Positions 1 to 5,434 of a stretch of DNA of 5,434 nucleotides are shown here, piece after piece. This DNA comes from Chitinophagaceae bacterium UBA4412. Lineage in GTDB: Bacteria > Bacteroidota > Bacteroidia > Chitinophagales > Chitinophagaceae. The first letter of the stretch is position 1. Each line of letters starts with the position of its first letter. The notes below the pieces were generated by a model. It was not told where the DNA came from. It ran no database searches and worked only from the letters and a program-made list of their open reading frames with translations. The stretch lies in NCBI GenBank assembly GCA_002400445.1, contig DGQO01000133.1, positions 1 to 5,434 on the forward strand. The letters are read 5' to 3'. The translations under genes and the position numbers were made by a program.

Positions 1-1
1 T

Positions 2-1906
2 ATAACAAGTGTAAATAAAGCGATAGTACGTACTCACGTGAAAGAAAGTTTACTGGAGCAAGTATGTGAAGCCGCAGTAGAACGTGGGCAATTTAAGATG
101 GCCTGGGTAGGGAAGTGTAATGCTGAGGTAGGACAACCACAAACAGTTCATACAGCAGTTCCCGATGGGTTTCCTAAGCCAGGCCATGATGGCTTTGAGC
201 CTGGTGCAATGGAAATAAAAATGCTGCAACAAATCAGGCAGGCAAATCAACGGGAAGCAGTGGTGATTAACAACGTAAACAGCGAGAGTGCAGATGTGCA
301 TGACCGGGAACGCTTATTGAAAATGGGGTTCAAATCTTTCATTGTGCTGCCGCTTTTCATCTTCGAAGAAATGTATGGAGCATTATTGCTTTATTCACCT
401 ATACCTGATTTTTTTGATGCTGCTGAACTGGAATTATTACAGGATGCTGCTGCGGATATTACAAACGCTTTAGAAAGTTTTGAACATGAACAACAGCAGT
501 TGGCCACCCAGCAAAAACTCGAAGAGAGCGAAGAGAGATACCGCTTGATTGTACAGACCGCCAGCGAAGGGATGATACTGCTCGATGAAAAATTTTGTGT
601 GCGTTTTGCAAACAGCAACTTTAGCAAAATGCTGGGTTTAAACGAGCAAAATTTAGTTGGATTGTGTATCACAGATTTGCTGAAGCAGGAGGATGTAGAG
701 CGCTTTCACCAGCAATTGCTCACTTCTGCTGATGGAGAGAATATGGGCGCAGATTATTATTTCAGTACGGAAAACGGCGGCCATCTCTGGGCACAGATTT
801 CTGTGACAGCGCTCAAAAAGAACGGTCAGTACAACGGTGCACTGGCAATGATTACTGATGTAACGAGTCGCAAGAAAGCTGAAGACGCAATGAAAAACGC
901 ACTTGAGCGCTATGATATTGTAACCCGTGCTACAAAGGATACCATTTGGGACTGGAACATTGCCGAGGACACGATTACTTACAACCAGGGAATAGAAAAC
1001 GTTTTTGGATATGTGCGTTCCGCATTGGACCCTGCATTTAGCTGGAAAAAAGTAAAGGTGCATAGGAGCAGTGCGGCTTCTGTGCAACGGGCTTTTGAAG
1101 ATGCATTTACTGCGGGCGCAAAAAGCCTACAGGTGCAGTATCGCTTTTTATGTGCCAACGGGCAGTATAAAAACGTTTCTGATAAAGCCTTTATACAATA
1201 CGACAACAGCGGTAAACCTTTGAGGGTGATCGGTACCATGCAGGATATTACCAAAGAAAGCGAATTGGAAATGCGTATTCAAAAAGCAGTCATTGGCGTG
1301 CAGGAGCAGGAGCGACAACAGATAGGTATGGAACTGCATGACAATGTGAACCAGTTGCTGGCAGCATCCCTTTTGTTTATTGGTCTGGTAAAGGATGGAC
1401 TGAAAAAAAATAATGATCCTACAGCATTGTTTATTTCCATCGAAAAATATATCCGGGAAGCCATTGATGAAGTGCGCCAGCTTTCCCACAGACTGGCACC
1501 GGTTTCTTTTAAAGATCTTACCATTCAAAGTGTGTTCAACAATCTTTTGGAAACAATGAATGCAGAAAAACTTTTTAATGTAACCCTAAGTGTGGATGCG
1601 CATATTTCCGGCACACTGCCGGTGGATGTTAAAATGAATTTATATCGCATTGCCCAGGAGCAATTGAATAATATCATCAAACATGCCCATGCAACGGAAG
1701 TACGCATGTGCTTGCAGAAAGAAGATGGTATGCTTCGGTTTAGCATCCGGGATAATGGCCGTGGCTTTGATCCACGGCAATCATCTAAAGGAATAGGTTT
1801 GGAAAATATTCGGCGGCGTACGCAGATTTTTGCTGGAAACTTTAACCTGGTTACCGCCCCCGGCAAAGGCTGCGAAGTAGTGGTGGAAATTCCAAATCCT
1901 GTATAA
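2..1906 (+). CDS. Sensor histidine kinase, GAF-PAS-PAS-HisKA_3-HATPase_c (5' partial)
   Basis: Cytoplasmic two-component sensor kinase of the NarX/DegS-like HPK7 class, which autophosphorylates a His and passes the phosphate to a response regulator, usually NarL/LuxR type. Residues are counted from the first visible codon (position 2). A GAF domain spans about 1-157 and a short helical linker about 157-175. PAS 1 (about 175-293) opens with SEERYRLIVQTASEG. PAS 2 spans about 300-417 and includes the usual GTMQDITKESELE end. The HisKA_3 H-box ERQQIGMELHDN places the phospho-acceptor at His446 (bases 1337-1339). The ATPase domain (about 535-632) has an N-box EQLNNIIKHA, G1 DNGRGFD and G2 GIGLENI, so it should be active. 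No membrane segment is visible. The first possible start is a GTG at 38, but the frame is open to the left edge and the upstream residues SVNKAIVRTH fit the first GAF helix, so the true start lies outside the window. Signal and partner are unknown. Confidence 0.93.
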   Translation: MTSVNKAIVRTHVKESLLEQVCEAAVERGQFKMAWVGKCNAEVGQPQTVHTAVPDGFPKPGHDGFEPGAMEIKMLQQIRQANQREAVVINNVNSESADVHDRERLLKMGFKSFIVLPLFIFEEMYGALLLYSPIPDFFDAAELELLQDAAADITNALESFEHEQQQLATQQKLEESEERYRLIVQTASEGMILLDEKFCVRFANSNFSKMLGLNEQNLVGLCITDLLKQEDVERFHQQLLTSADGENMGADYYFSTENGGHLWAQISVTALKKNGQYNGALAMITDVTSRKKAEDAMKNALERYDIVTRATKDTIWDWNIAEDTITYNQGIENVFGYVRSALDPAFSWKKVKVHRSSAASVQRAFEDAFTAGAKSLQVQYRFLCANGQYKNVSDKAFIQYDNSGKPLRVIGTMQDITKESELEMRIQKAVIGVQEQERQQIGMELHDNVNQLLAASLLFIGLVKDGLKKNNDPTALFISIEKYIREAIDEVRQLSHRLAPVSFKDLTIQSVFNNLLETMNAEKLFNVTLSVDAHISGTLPVDVKMNLYRIAQEQLNNIIKHAHATEVRMCLQKEDGMLRFSIRDNGRGFDPRQSSKGIGLENIRRRTQIFAGNFNLVTAPGKGCEVVVEIPNPV

Positions 1907-1950
1907 AAAAAGCCGGGTTGAATATGAACTCAACCCGGCCTGCTCATTTT
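1905..1950. terminator. Bidirectional intrinsic terminator between convergent genes
   Basis: A perfect 10-bp stem, GCCGGGTTGA (1912-1921) with TCAACCCGGC (1930-1939), encloses an 8-base loop. Seven A residues at 1905-1911 overlap the kinase stop codon and read as a U7 tract on the minus strand, so it is a classic terminator for the secreted-protein gene ending at 1957. On the plus strand the stem is followed by CTGCTCATTTT, a weaker U-poor tail, so termination of the kinase mRNA may be less efficient. The gap between the two stop codons is only 50 bases. Confidence 0.87.
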
Positions 1951-1956
1951 AAATAA

Positions 1957-2886
1957 TTATCCTCGTCTGCGGTGTACTGTTACTTTCCTGGTTCTACCAT
2001 TTTCATGATTTGGGCTTCTCATTTGATAAGGTTTCCTGGGTGATATATTTCTGCCTGCCGGGCGGGTTACTGTAGTAGTACGACTCACCCTATAGTTCTG
2101 CATAGCGGTGGCGTTTCGCCTTGTAACTGTTACAGAAGTAACACGGTACGGTGCATAGAATTGTCTTGCTCTAACTGCCCGATGCGTGTGCACCACGATA
2201 AATGGCCTGCTTTTGTAATAGCTCCTGCGAATATACCAGTTATCCCAGGTGTACGGCCTCCATGCATGCCACCGGGGAGGGTAACGTTGCCAGCGCCAGG
2301 GAGAAATCCAGGGACGGTAAATGGGGGCGAACATAAATCTCACAGAAGGCCACATCCATACATTTACGATAATCCCCTGCTCCTTAAAAAATAATTCAGC
2401 ATTGGGGCCGCTGGCCATATAATTATTGAAGTTGTTTTGCAGGAATGCAGCATCATTGCCATTGCCGGAATCAGGCTCCACAATCAGTTCTTCTCCAAAA
2501 ATATCCGCATCACCTACAATTTGCAGCATTGCATTTTCAAAACCTGTTTTTTCAATTTCAATTACTGCAATATCCTGTTGCTCCGTGGCAGAAACCGATA
2601 CTTGAAGCACCAGGGCATGCACGTCGCCATCAGATTTATCCATCACACTAATGTAGTCCACCTTGCCATCGCCATCCAGGTCCAGGTTATTTACCTTATT
2701 ATTTTCAGTGTTAAGTGCCGCTTCAAATTGCTGCGGATTTGCAGATTGCTCAAATAAAGCCAGGGCGCCTTCAAGGCTGAAGTTGTCGCCGGGAAGGCCA
2801 GTGGCTGTTGCCTGCTGTGCCTTGCCTGGAAAAAATGAAAATAGTGCACCTGCAAAAAGGAACGGAAATATTTTTTTGTAAATCAT
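1957..2886 (-). CDS. Secreted hypothetical protein, acidic calcium-loop N-half and basic Trp-rich C-half
   Basis: Exported protein of unknown function, 309 residues. The first about 23 residues form a Sec signal peptide: Lys-Lys at 4-5, a hydrophobic core FPFLFAGALFSFF, and a likely cut after GKA (23). There is no lipobox Cys, so a periplasmic or secreted fate is expected. Residues 69-77 (DLDGDGKVD) match the DxDxDGxxD calcium loop seen in EF-hand and dockerin proteins, but position 12 of the loop is Ser, not Glu. Mature residues up to 176 hold 26 Asp/Glu against 5 Lys/Arg. Residues 191-309 hold 28 Lys/Arg against 2 acidic residues. Nine Trp fall between 177 and 217, mixed with Pro and Tyr. 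Similar proteins of this style are, to my knowledge, common but uncharacterised in Bacteroidota. The ATG at 2886 is chosen because it gives an intact signal peptide; no Shine-Dalgarno is evident. It converges on the kinase gene and shares its terminator. Confidence 0.87.
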   Translation of the reverse strand: MIYKKIFPFLFAGALFSFFPGKAQQATATGLPGDNFSLEGALALFEQSANPQQFEAALNTENNKVNNLDLDGDGKVDYISVMDKSDGDVHALVLQVSVSATEQQDIAVIEIEKTGFENAMLQIVGDADIFGEELIVEPDSGNGNDAAFLQNNFNNYMASGPNAELFFKEQGIIVNVWMWPSVRFMFAPIYRPWISPWRWQRYPPRWHAWRPYTWDNWYIRRSYYKSRPFIVVHTHRAVRARQFYAPYRVTSVTVTRRNATAMQNYRVSRTTTVTRPAGRNISPRKPYQMRSPNHENGRTRKVTVHRRRG

Positions 2887-3022
2887 AATGGGGATTTTGT
2901 TCTTTATGACAGGTTTGAAGGCAGGGGGTTTAAAGGGCGGGAATGATTCCTTAATAAATGTTTGGGCCAGTTCATGCTACAAAGCGGGCAAGCTTGAGCC
3001 ATCTGTTCCTTAAAGCAGTGTC

Positions 3023-3044
3023 TTTTTAACCGTGGTTAGAAAAA
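3023..3044. repeat. Imperfect inverted repeat downstream of the 115-residue gene
   Basis: TAACC (3027-3031) faces GGTTA (3034-3038), and the flanking TTTT (3023-3026) faces AAAA (3040-3043) with one G bulged out. It starts 12 bases past the stop codon of the minus-strand gene ending at 3056. As RNA the stem would be weak and AT-rich, and on the minus strand it is followed by A residues rather than a U run, so a terminator role is doubtful. No other structure was recognised in the 169-base gap 2887-3055, and no TAnnTTTG box for the secreted-protein gene was found there. Confidence 0.3.
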
Positions 3045-3055
3045 CGGGATATTCC

Positions 3056-3403
3056 TTACCGCTTTTTTTGCAAGAAATAATTTAAGAGAAATGGCGTGAT
3101 GAATACTTCAAATTCCGCTTTGGTCATTTTGGGTAATCCGGTTTTTGGCCTATAATGGGGCCATCCCTGGTCATCCACCCAAATTAATTCATAGTAACGA
3201 GCCGGGCAAAGGATGGTATAAGTGGCCATCTCTATAATTTTCTGTTTCTCCACATCGGAATATAATTTCTGTGGAGGCAGGCTTGCCTCCCTGATGCCCA
3301 CGTAAAAAAGCAGGTCCTGGCTGCTGCCAGTTGCAAATCCCTCAGATTTCAACTTCATTTGAATTTCGGCTAGTGCTCTCTGCGCCAGATCCTCATTGTT
3401 CAT
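3056..3403 (-). CDS. Small hypothetical protein (115 aa)
   Basis: I do not recognise this family. The product is soluble, with no signal peptide or membrane segment. Residues 1-21 are predicted helical and charged (NNEDLAQRALAEIQMKLKSE). The middle (31-40) is LLFYVGIREA. A more distinctive C-terminal half follows, with CPARYYELIWVDDQGWPHYR at 66-85 and then a probable helix rich in aromatics (98-111) ending in a basic QKKR. The absence of low-complexity sequence, the even amino-acid usage and the ATG start support a real gene over a chance frame. The ATG at 3403 is the longest start. An internal ATG encoding Met16 (3358) is possible, because a -7-like box lies almost on top of the first ATG. 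It is read in the same direction as the secreted-protein gene 169 bases downstream and divergently from the transporter gene. A link to either is not shown. Confidence 0.72.
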   Translation of the reverse strand: MNNEDLAQRALAEIQMKLKSEGFATGSSQDLLFYVGIREASLPPQKLYSDVEKQKIIEMATYTILCPARYYELIWVDDQGWPHYRPKTGLPKMTKAEFEVFITPFLLNYFLQKKR

Positions 3404-3407
3404 TCGG

Positions 3408-3415
3408 CAAAATTA
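3408..3415 (-). promoter_or_regulatory. Candidate Bacteroidota -7 box (TAATTTTG)
   Basis: Read on the minus strand, 3415-3408 is TAATTTTG, an exact match to the Bacteroidota -7 consensus TAnnTTTG. No TTTG element sits at the usual 17-23-base distance upstream; the nearest TTG (3445-3443) is 27 bases away. A transcript from it would begin at or next to the ATG at 3403, giving an almost leaderless mRNA, or a leader of about 40 bases if translation starts at Met16. An 8-base match with two free positions can arise by chance. Confidence 0.28.
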
Positions 3416-3437
3416 TCTATCACGGTATCCGCTAAAA

Positions 3438-3451
3438 ATGATCAATATCAT
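3438..3451. repeat. Small dyad ATGAT-N4-ATCAT in divergent intergenic region
   Basis: Perfect 5-base arms (3438-3442 and 3447-3451) surround CAAT. It lies between the divergent starts at 3403 and 3554, where a regulator site could act on both genes. The arms are short, so chance is a serious alternative. Confidence 0.2.
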
Positions 3452-3497
3452 GCAGGCATAAAACTTCTTCCCGGGGGCTGCCAGGATTGTCCTTATT

Positions 3498-3511
3498 GGG
3501 AAAAAATTCCC
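3498..3511. repeat. Small dyad GGGAA-A4-TTCCC upstream of the transporter gene
   Basis: Perfect 5-base arms (3498-3502 and 3507-3511) surround AAAA, about 43 bases before the ATG at 3554. This position would suit an operator or an RNA hairpin close to the promoter. No matching regulator is known from the window, and the arms are short. Confidence 0.22.
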
Positions 3512-3553
3512 CTTTGCAACCGCCTTAAAAGCCATTCATTTCAAAAAGTTGCG

Positions 3554-4660
3554 ATGGCTTTAAAATTGCATAGTGTAGGTATGTCGCAAACTTCTATAAC
3601 TTATAAAAATGCCCTGAAATTGCTGATAGTGGGTGCGGGGCTCATAGCCGGGCTTTGGTTTATGTATGAAACCATCAGCATTCTTTTCCTGTTTTTCTTT
3701 GCACTCGTTATTGCCATGGTGCTCAATGCACCGGTCATGTGGCTGCTGCGCAAAGGTTGGTCCCGCACGGCAGCGGGCCTGCTCGTTTTCTTTGCATTAG
3801 TCGTTTTTATTGTGGGGCTTTTTTGGTTAGTTATTCCCCGCATACTGGAGCAAGGCAGCAGCCTGGTATACAACCTCCCCTCATACCTCGGGAGCCTTCA
3901 ACACCAGGTTGCAAACCTGCTGAAAGACTATCCCACTTTGCAGCAAGACGTAATGAAAGAGGCATTTATAACTGATAACCTGCCTTCATTACGCAAGGTG
4001 TTTCTTGGCGTGGGACAATTATCTCTGAGCTTACTGCAAGGTCTTTTCCTCCTTGTTATTTTCCTGAGTATAGTGGCTTATATCCTGCTCAATCCGGAAC
4101 CGCTTATTCGCACCTTGTTGGGATTTTTTTCCCCGGCTAAACGAATCAAAGTTGCCCATTCTTTATCACAGGCATCTACAATGATGGTGGGATGGATATG
4201 GTCAAACTTTGTGGTGGGTCTTATGGACGCCATTATTGTGTTTTTATTTCTGAGTTATATGAATGTGCCAGGGGTCTGGATTTGGGCGGGGCTGGCGCTT
4301 TTTGGAGAAATGATTCCAAGGATTGGCTGGTACATCATGGCTGTACCACCTACGCTCATTGCTTTTTCCATCAGTCCCACAACTGCATTATGGGTATTGG
4401 TTTTTTACTTACTGCTCAGCGAAATAATGGGCGATTTCGTAATACCCCGCATCCGGGCAAAGGCTATGAACCTGCATGCCGTAGCCACTTTATTTGCTTT
4501 AATGACCATGGTGGCCGCCTTTGGCTTTTTTGGTGCCCTGGTAGCCACGCCGGCAATGGCTTTCGTAAAATCATTTTATGATAATTTTTATGGCGATCAA
4601 ATCGATGATAAGGAGATGAAGAAAGAAGTGGCAATTGTAATGGAAAGAAAAAAGCGTTAA
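3554..4660 (+). CDS. AI-2E family transporter (PerM/TqsA-like, DUF20)
   Basis: Polytopic inner-membrane protein of 368 residues, within the usual size of the AI-2E exporter family (PF01594). Members are named for Escherichia coli TqsA, which affects autoinducer-2 export, but others move Na+/H+ or have no known substrate, so no substrate is assigned. Hydrophobic segments are visible at about 20-38, 40-58, 72-95, 154-179, 213-236, 239-271, 275-292 and 308-338. A soluble loop at about 96-150 sits between the third and fourth, as expected for the family. The C-terminal signature runs from GDFVIPRIRAKAMNLHA (293-309) to FGFFGALVATPAMAFVKSF (323-341). Two usual family positions differ: PRIGW (255-259) where PYIGP is common, and LHA where LHP is common. 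The tail is charged and ends in ERKKR. The ATG at 3554 is used; an alternative at 3581 (MSQTSITYK) removes nine residues and leaves all helices intact. A terminator-like hairpin follows. Confidence 0.92.
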   Translation: MALKLHSVGMSQTSITYKNALKLLIVGAGLIAGLWFMYETISILFLFFFALVIAMVLNAPVMWLLRKGWSRTAAGLLVFFALVVFIVGLFWLVIPRILEQGSSLVYNLPSYLGSLQHQVANLLKDYPTLQQDVMKEAFITDNLPSLRKVFLGVGQLSLSLLQGLFLLVIFLSIVAYILLNPEPLIRTLLGFFSPAKRIKVAHSLSQASTMMVGWIWSNFVVGLMDAIIVFLFLSYMNVPGVWIWAGLALFGEMIPRIGWYIMAVPPTLIAFSISPTTALWVLVFYLLLSEIMGDFVIPRIRAKAMNLHAVATLFALMTMVAAFGFFGALVATPAMAFVKSFYDNFYGDQIDDKEMKKEVAIVMERKKR

Positions 4661-4663
4661 GCT

Positions 4664-4691
4664 TCAAAATTCTTTTTCATTTTGAGTTTTT
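4664..4691 (+). terminator. Probable AT-rich intrinsic terminator after the transporter gene
   Basis: TCAAAAT (4664-4670) pairs with ATTTTGA (4679-4685) around an 8-base loop, extendable by one T-G wobble pair, and is followed by five T at 4687-4691. The stem begins four bases after the stop codon. Its low GC content makes it weak, but the position and U tract are right. The rest of the gap to 4806 is T-rich with no recognised element. Confidence 0.5.
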
Positions 4692-4845
4692 GGCGGACAT
4701 TTTTTAACCGGAAATTTCTGCTGCTGATTTTGCGGTTATGCGTCAGATGAGATACTGATGAATGTTTTTTAAGAACTGATGCCGGTCATCGGAATAGGGC
4801 AGCAAGATGCATAAGTTGCAGGTAATTTGTTTAAATCTTCAGCTC

Positions 4846-5238
4846 ATGAACTGGAAGCCATTTCTTACCCGGCGAGTATTACCGCTAATGCTATTTCTAC
4901 TGGCGTTAAGCGCATTTTTGGGCGCCATGTATGGCCTTGCGGGCTATCATAAATTGCCTGTACAAACTTTTAATGACCAGGAATTTCCAAATTACGAAGT
5001 ACCCTTTGCCATTCTTTTTGTTGTTGTGGGCGGTATCGGACTTGCGGCTGCCATCACAGTAATTAGGAAAAGCCTTTGGGCCAGGGAAATGGTGCTGCTC
5101 AGTGTGATGGTTACCCTGGTTTGGATATTTGTGCAGCTTAGCGTAATAGGATATGTTTCCTGGCTGCAGGTGGCCACCATTGTTGTTGCTTGTTGTATAG
5201 CAGCACTACGCCTGCTTCTTCCAAAATATAATGTGTAG
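4846..5238 (+). CDS. Small four-helix integral membrane protein, function unknown
   Basis: A 130-residue protein with four hydrophobic segments. From Met-Asn-Trp-Lys they lie at about 11-34 (VLPLMLFLLALSAFLGAMYG), 53-74 (VPFAILFVVVGGIGLAAAI), 83-103 (MVLLSVMVTLVWIFVQLSVI) and 107-125 (WLQVATIVVACCIAALRLL). Between helices 1 and 2 is a polar loop with the pattern FPNYEVP. The plan of loop F-x-x-Y-x-x-P, Gly-rich helix 2, then W-x-x-x-Q in helix 3 resembles small uncharacterised membrane proteins found in several bacterial phyla, but I cannot name a family. The frame allows an earlier ATG at 4807, which adds 13 residues (MHKLQVICLNLQL). I prefer 4846 because the shorter form begins with a basic stretch right before helix 1, the usual arrangement. 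Neither start has a clear Shine-Dalgarno. Cys pairs and catalytic motifs are absent apart from CC in helix 4. Confidence 0.75.
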   Translation: MNWKPFLTRRVLPLMLFLLALSAFLGAMYGLAGYHKLPVQTFNDQEFPNYEVPFAILFVVVGGIGLAAAITVIRKSLWAREMVLLSVMVTLVWIFVQLSVIGYVSWLQVATIVVACCIAALRLLLPKYNV

Positions 5239-5317
5239 CAACTATTGGTAGAGTCATTTCTTTTCATGTGATTGTTCGCTCATGCTTTTTTGAAATGCAG
5301 TTCGCACAATATAGCAT

Positions 5318-5371
5318 CCGGGAAAATTACTGCCCGGCTCCCATTTTTATGATGGGAGCAAATTGCTTTTT
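5318..5371 (+). terminator. Tandem hairpins, possible terminator for the small membrane protein gene
   Basis: Hairpin 1 is CCGGG (5318-5322) with CCCGG (5333-5337) and a 10-base loop. Hairpin 2 is GCTCCCAT (5337-5344) with ATGGGAGC (5352-5359), an 8-bp perfect stem with a 7-base loop. They share G5337, so both cannot be complete at once unless one gives up an end pair. Five T at 5367-5371 follow hairpin 2 after a 7-base spacer, which is further than in a standard terminator. They sit 80 bases past the stop at 5238. Apart from these, 5239-5434 shows no gene I can support. Confidence 0.4.
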
Positions 5372-5434
5372 CCAAAGCTTGGGAGAAGAATAAATGCATC
5401 TGGAAGTGGCACCCAGAAAAGCATGATGATCGAT

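Noticed and set aside
653..1087. Long minus-strand open frame (144 codons) inside the kinase gene.
   Set aside because: It lies antisense to well-matched PAS coding sequence, and its product is rich in Cys, His and Leu with no domain pattern. It is a shadow frame.
2161..2881. Several plus-strand open frames opposite the secreted-protein gene.
   Set aside because: The minus-strand frame has a signal peptide and a calcium-loop motif; the plus-strand products have no plausible protein character.
3513..3542. TTTG (3513-3516) with an 18-base gap to TTCATTTC (3535-3542) as a promoter for the transporter gene.
   Set aside because: Spacing is right, but the second element matches TAnnTTTG poorly (wrong A and final G). 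Too weak to annotate.
4822..4829. TAATTTGT upstream of the ATG at 4846 as a -7 box.
   Set aside because: It lacks the TTTG at the correct offset and no -33 element is correctly spaced.
5327..5434. Minus-strand frame open from the right edge for 35 codons, ending at a TAA at 5329-5327.
   Set aside because: It is short, the encoded residues resemble no known C-terminus, and it covers the hairpin at 5337-5359. Without sequence to the right it cannot be told from chance.
5423..5434. ATGATGATCGAT at the right edge as the start of a new plus-strand gene.
   Set aside because: Only four codons are visible, with no promoter or ribosome binding signal.
1..5434. CRISPR arrays, tRNA or rRNA genes, insertion sequences, attachment sites, toxin-antitoxin or defence modules.
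   Set aside because: I looked for direct repeats, transposase or recombinase motifs and RNA gene signatures and saw none. The window reads as ordinary housekeeping and accessory chromosome.

Overview
The window looks like an ordinary chromosomal stretch from a member of the Bacteroidota, probably near the Chitinophagaceae. The evidence is indirect. No start codon has a convincing Shine-Dalgarno sequence, base composition is moderate, and a TAnnTTTG-type -7 box is present. The secreted protein combines a short Lys-Lys signal peptide ending in Lys-Ala-Gln with a Trp/Pro/Arg-rich tail, a style common in that group. No 16S rRNA or other taxonomic marker is present, so this assignment is an inference.

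Layout. (1) Positions 2-1906, + strand: most of a cytoplasmic sensor histidine kinase (GAF-PAS-PAS-HisKA_3-HATPase) whose 5' end lies off the left edge. (2) About 1905-1950: a strong hairpin between convergent genes that can terminate both. (3) Positions 1957-2886, - strand: a secreted protein of unknown function with an acidic N-terminal half carrying a calcium-loop-like motif and a very basic, Trp-rich C-terminal half. (4) Positions 3056-3403, - strand: a 115-residue hypothetical protein. (5) Positions 3404-3553: a short divergent intergenic region with two small dyads and one -7-like box. (6) Positions 3554-4660, + strand: an AI-2E/PerM (TqsA-like) family membrane protein, followed by an AT-rich terminator-like hairpin. 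(7) Positions 4846-5238, + strand: a small four-helix membrane protein of unknown function. (8) Positions 5239-5434: non-coding as far as can be seen, with two adjacent hairpins.

The genes do not form an obvious pathway. The kinase would normally signal to a NarL/LuxR-type response regulator, but none is inside the window. The two minus-strand genes could be co-transcribed, but the 169-base gap gives little support. The two plus-strand membrane genes are separated by a probable terminator and look like independent units. No mobile element, CRISPR array, tRNA, rRNA or defence system was seen, and nothing here clearly amounts to a new system. The most unusual item is the charge-segregated secreted protein at 1957-2886.
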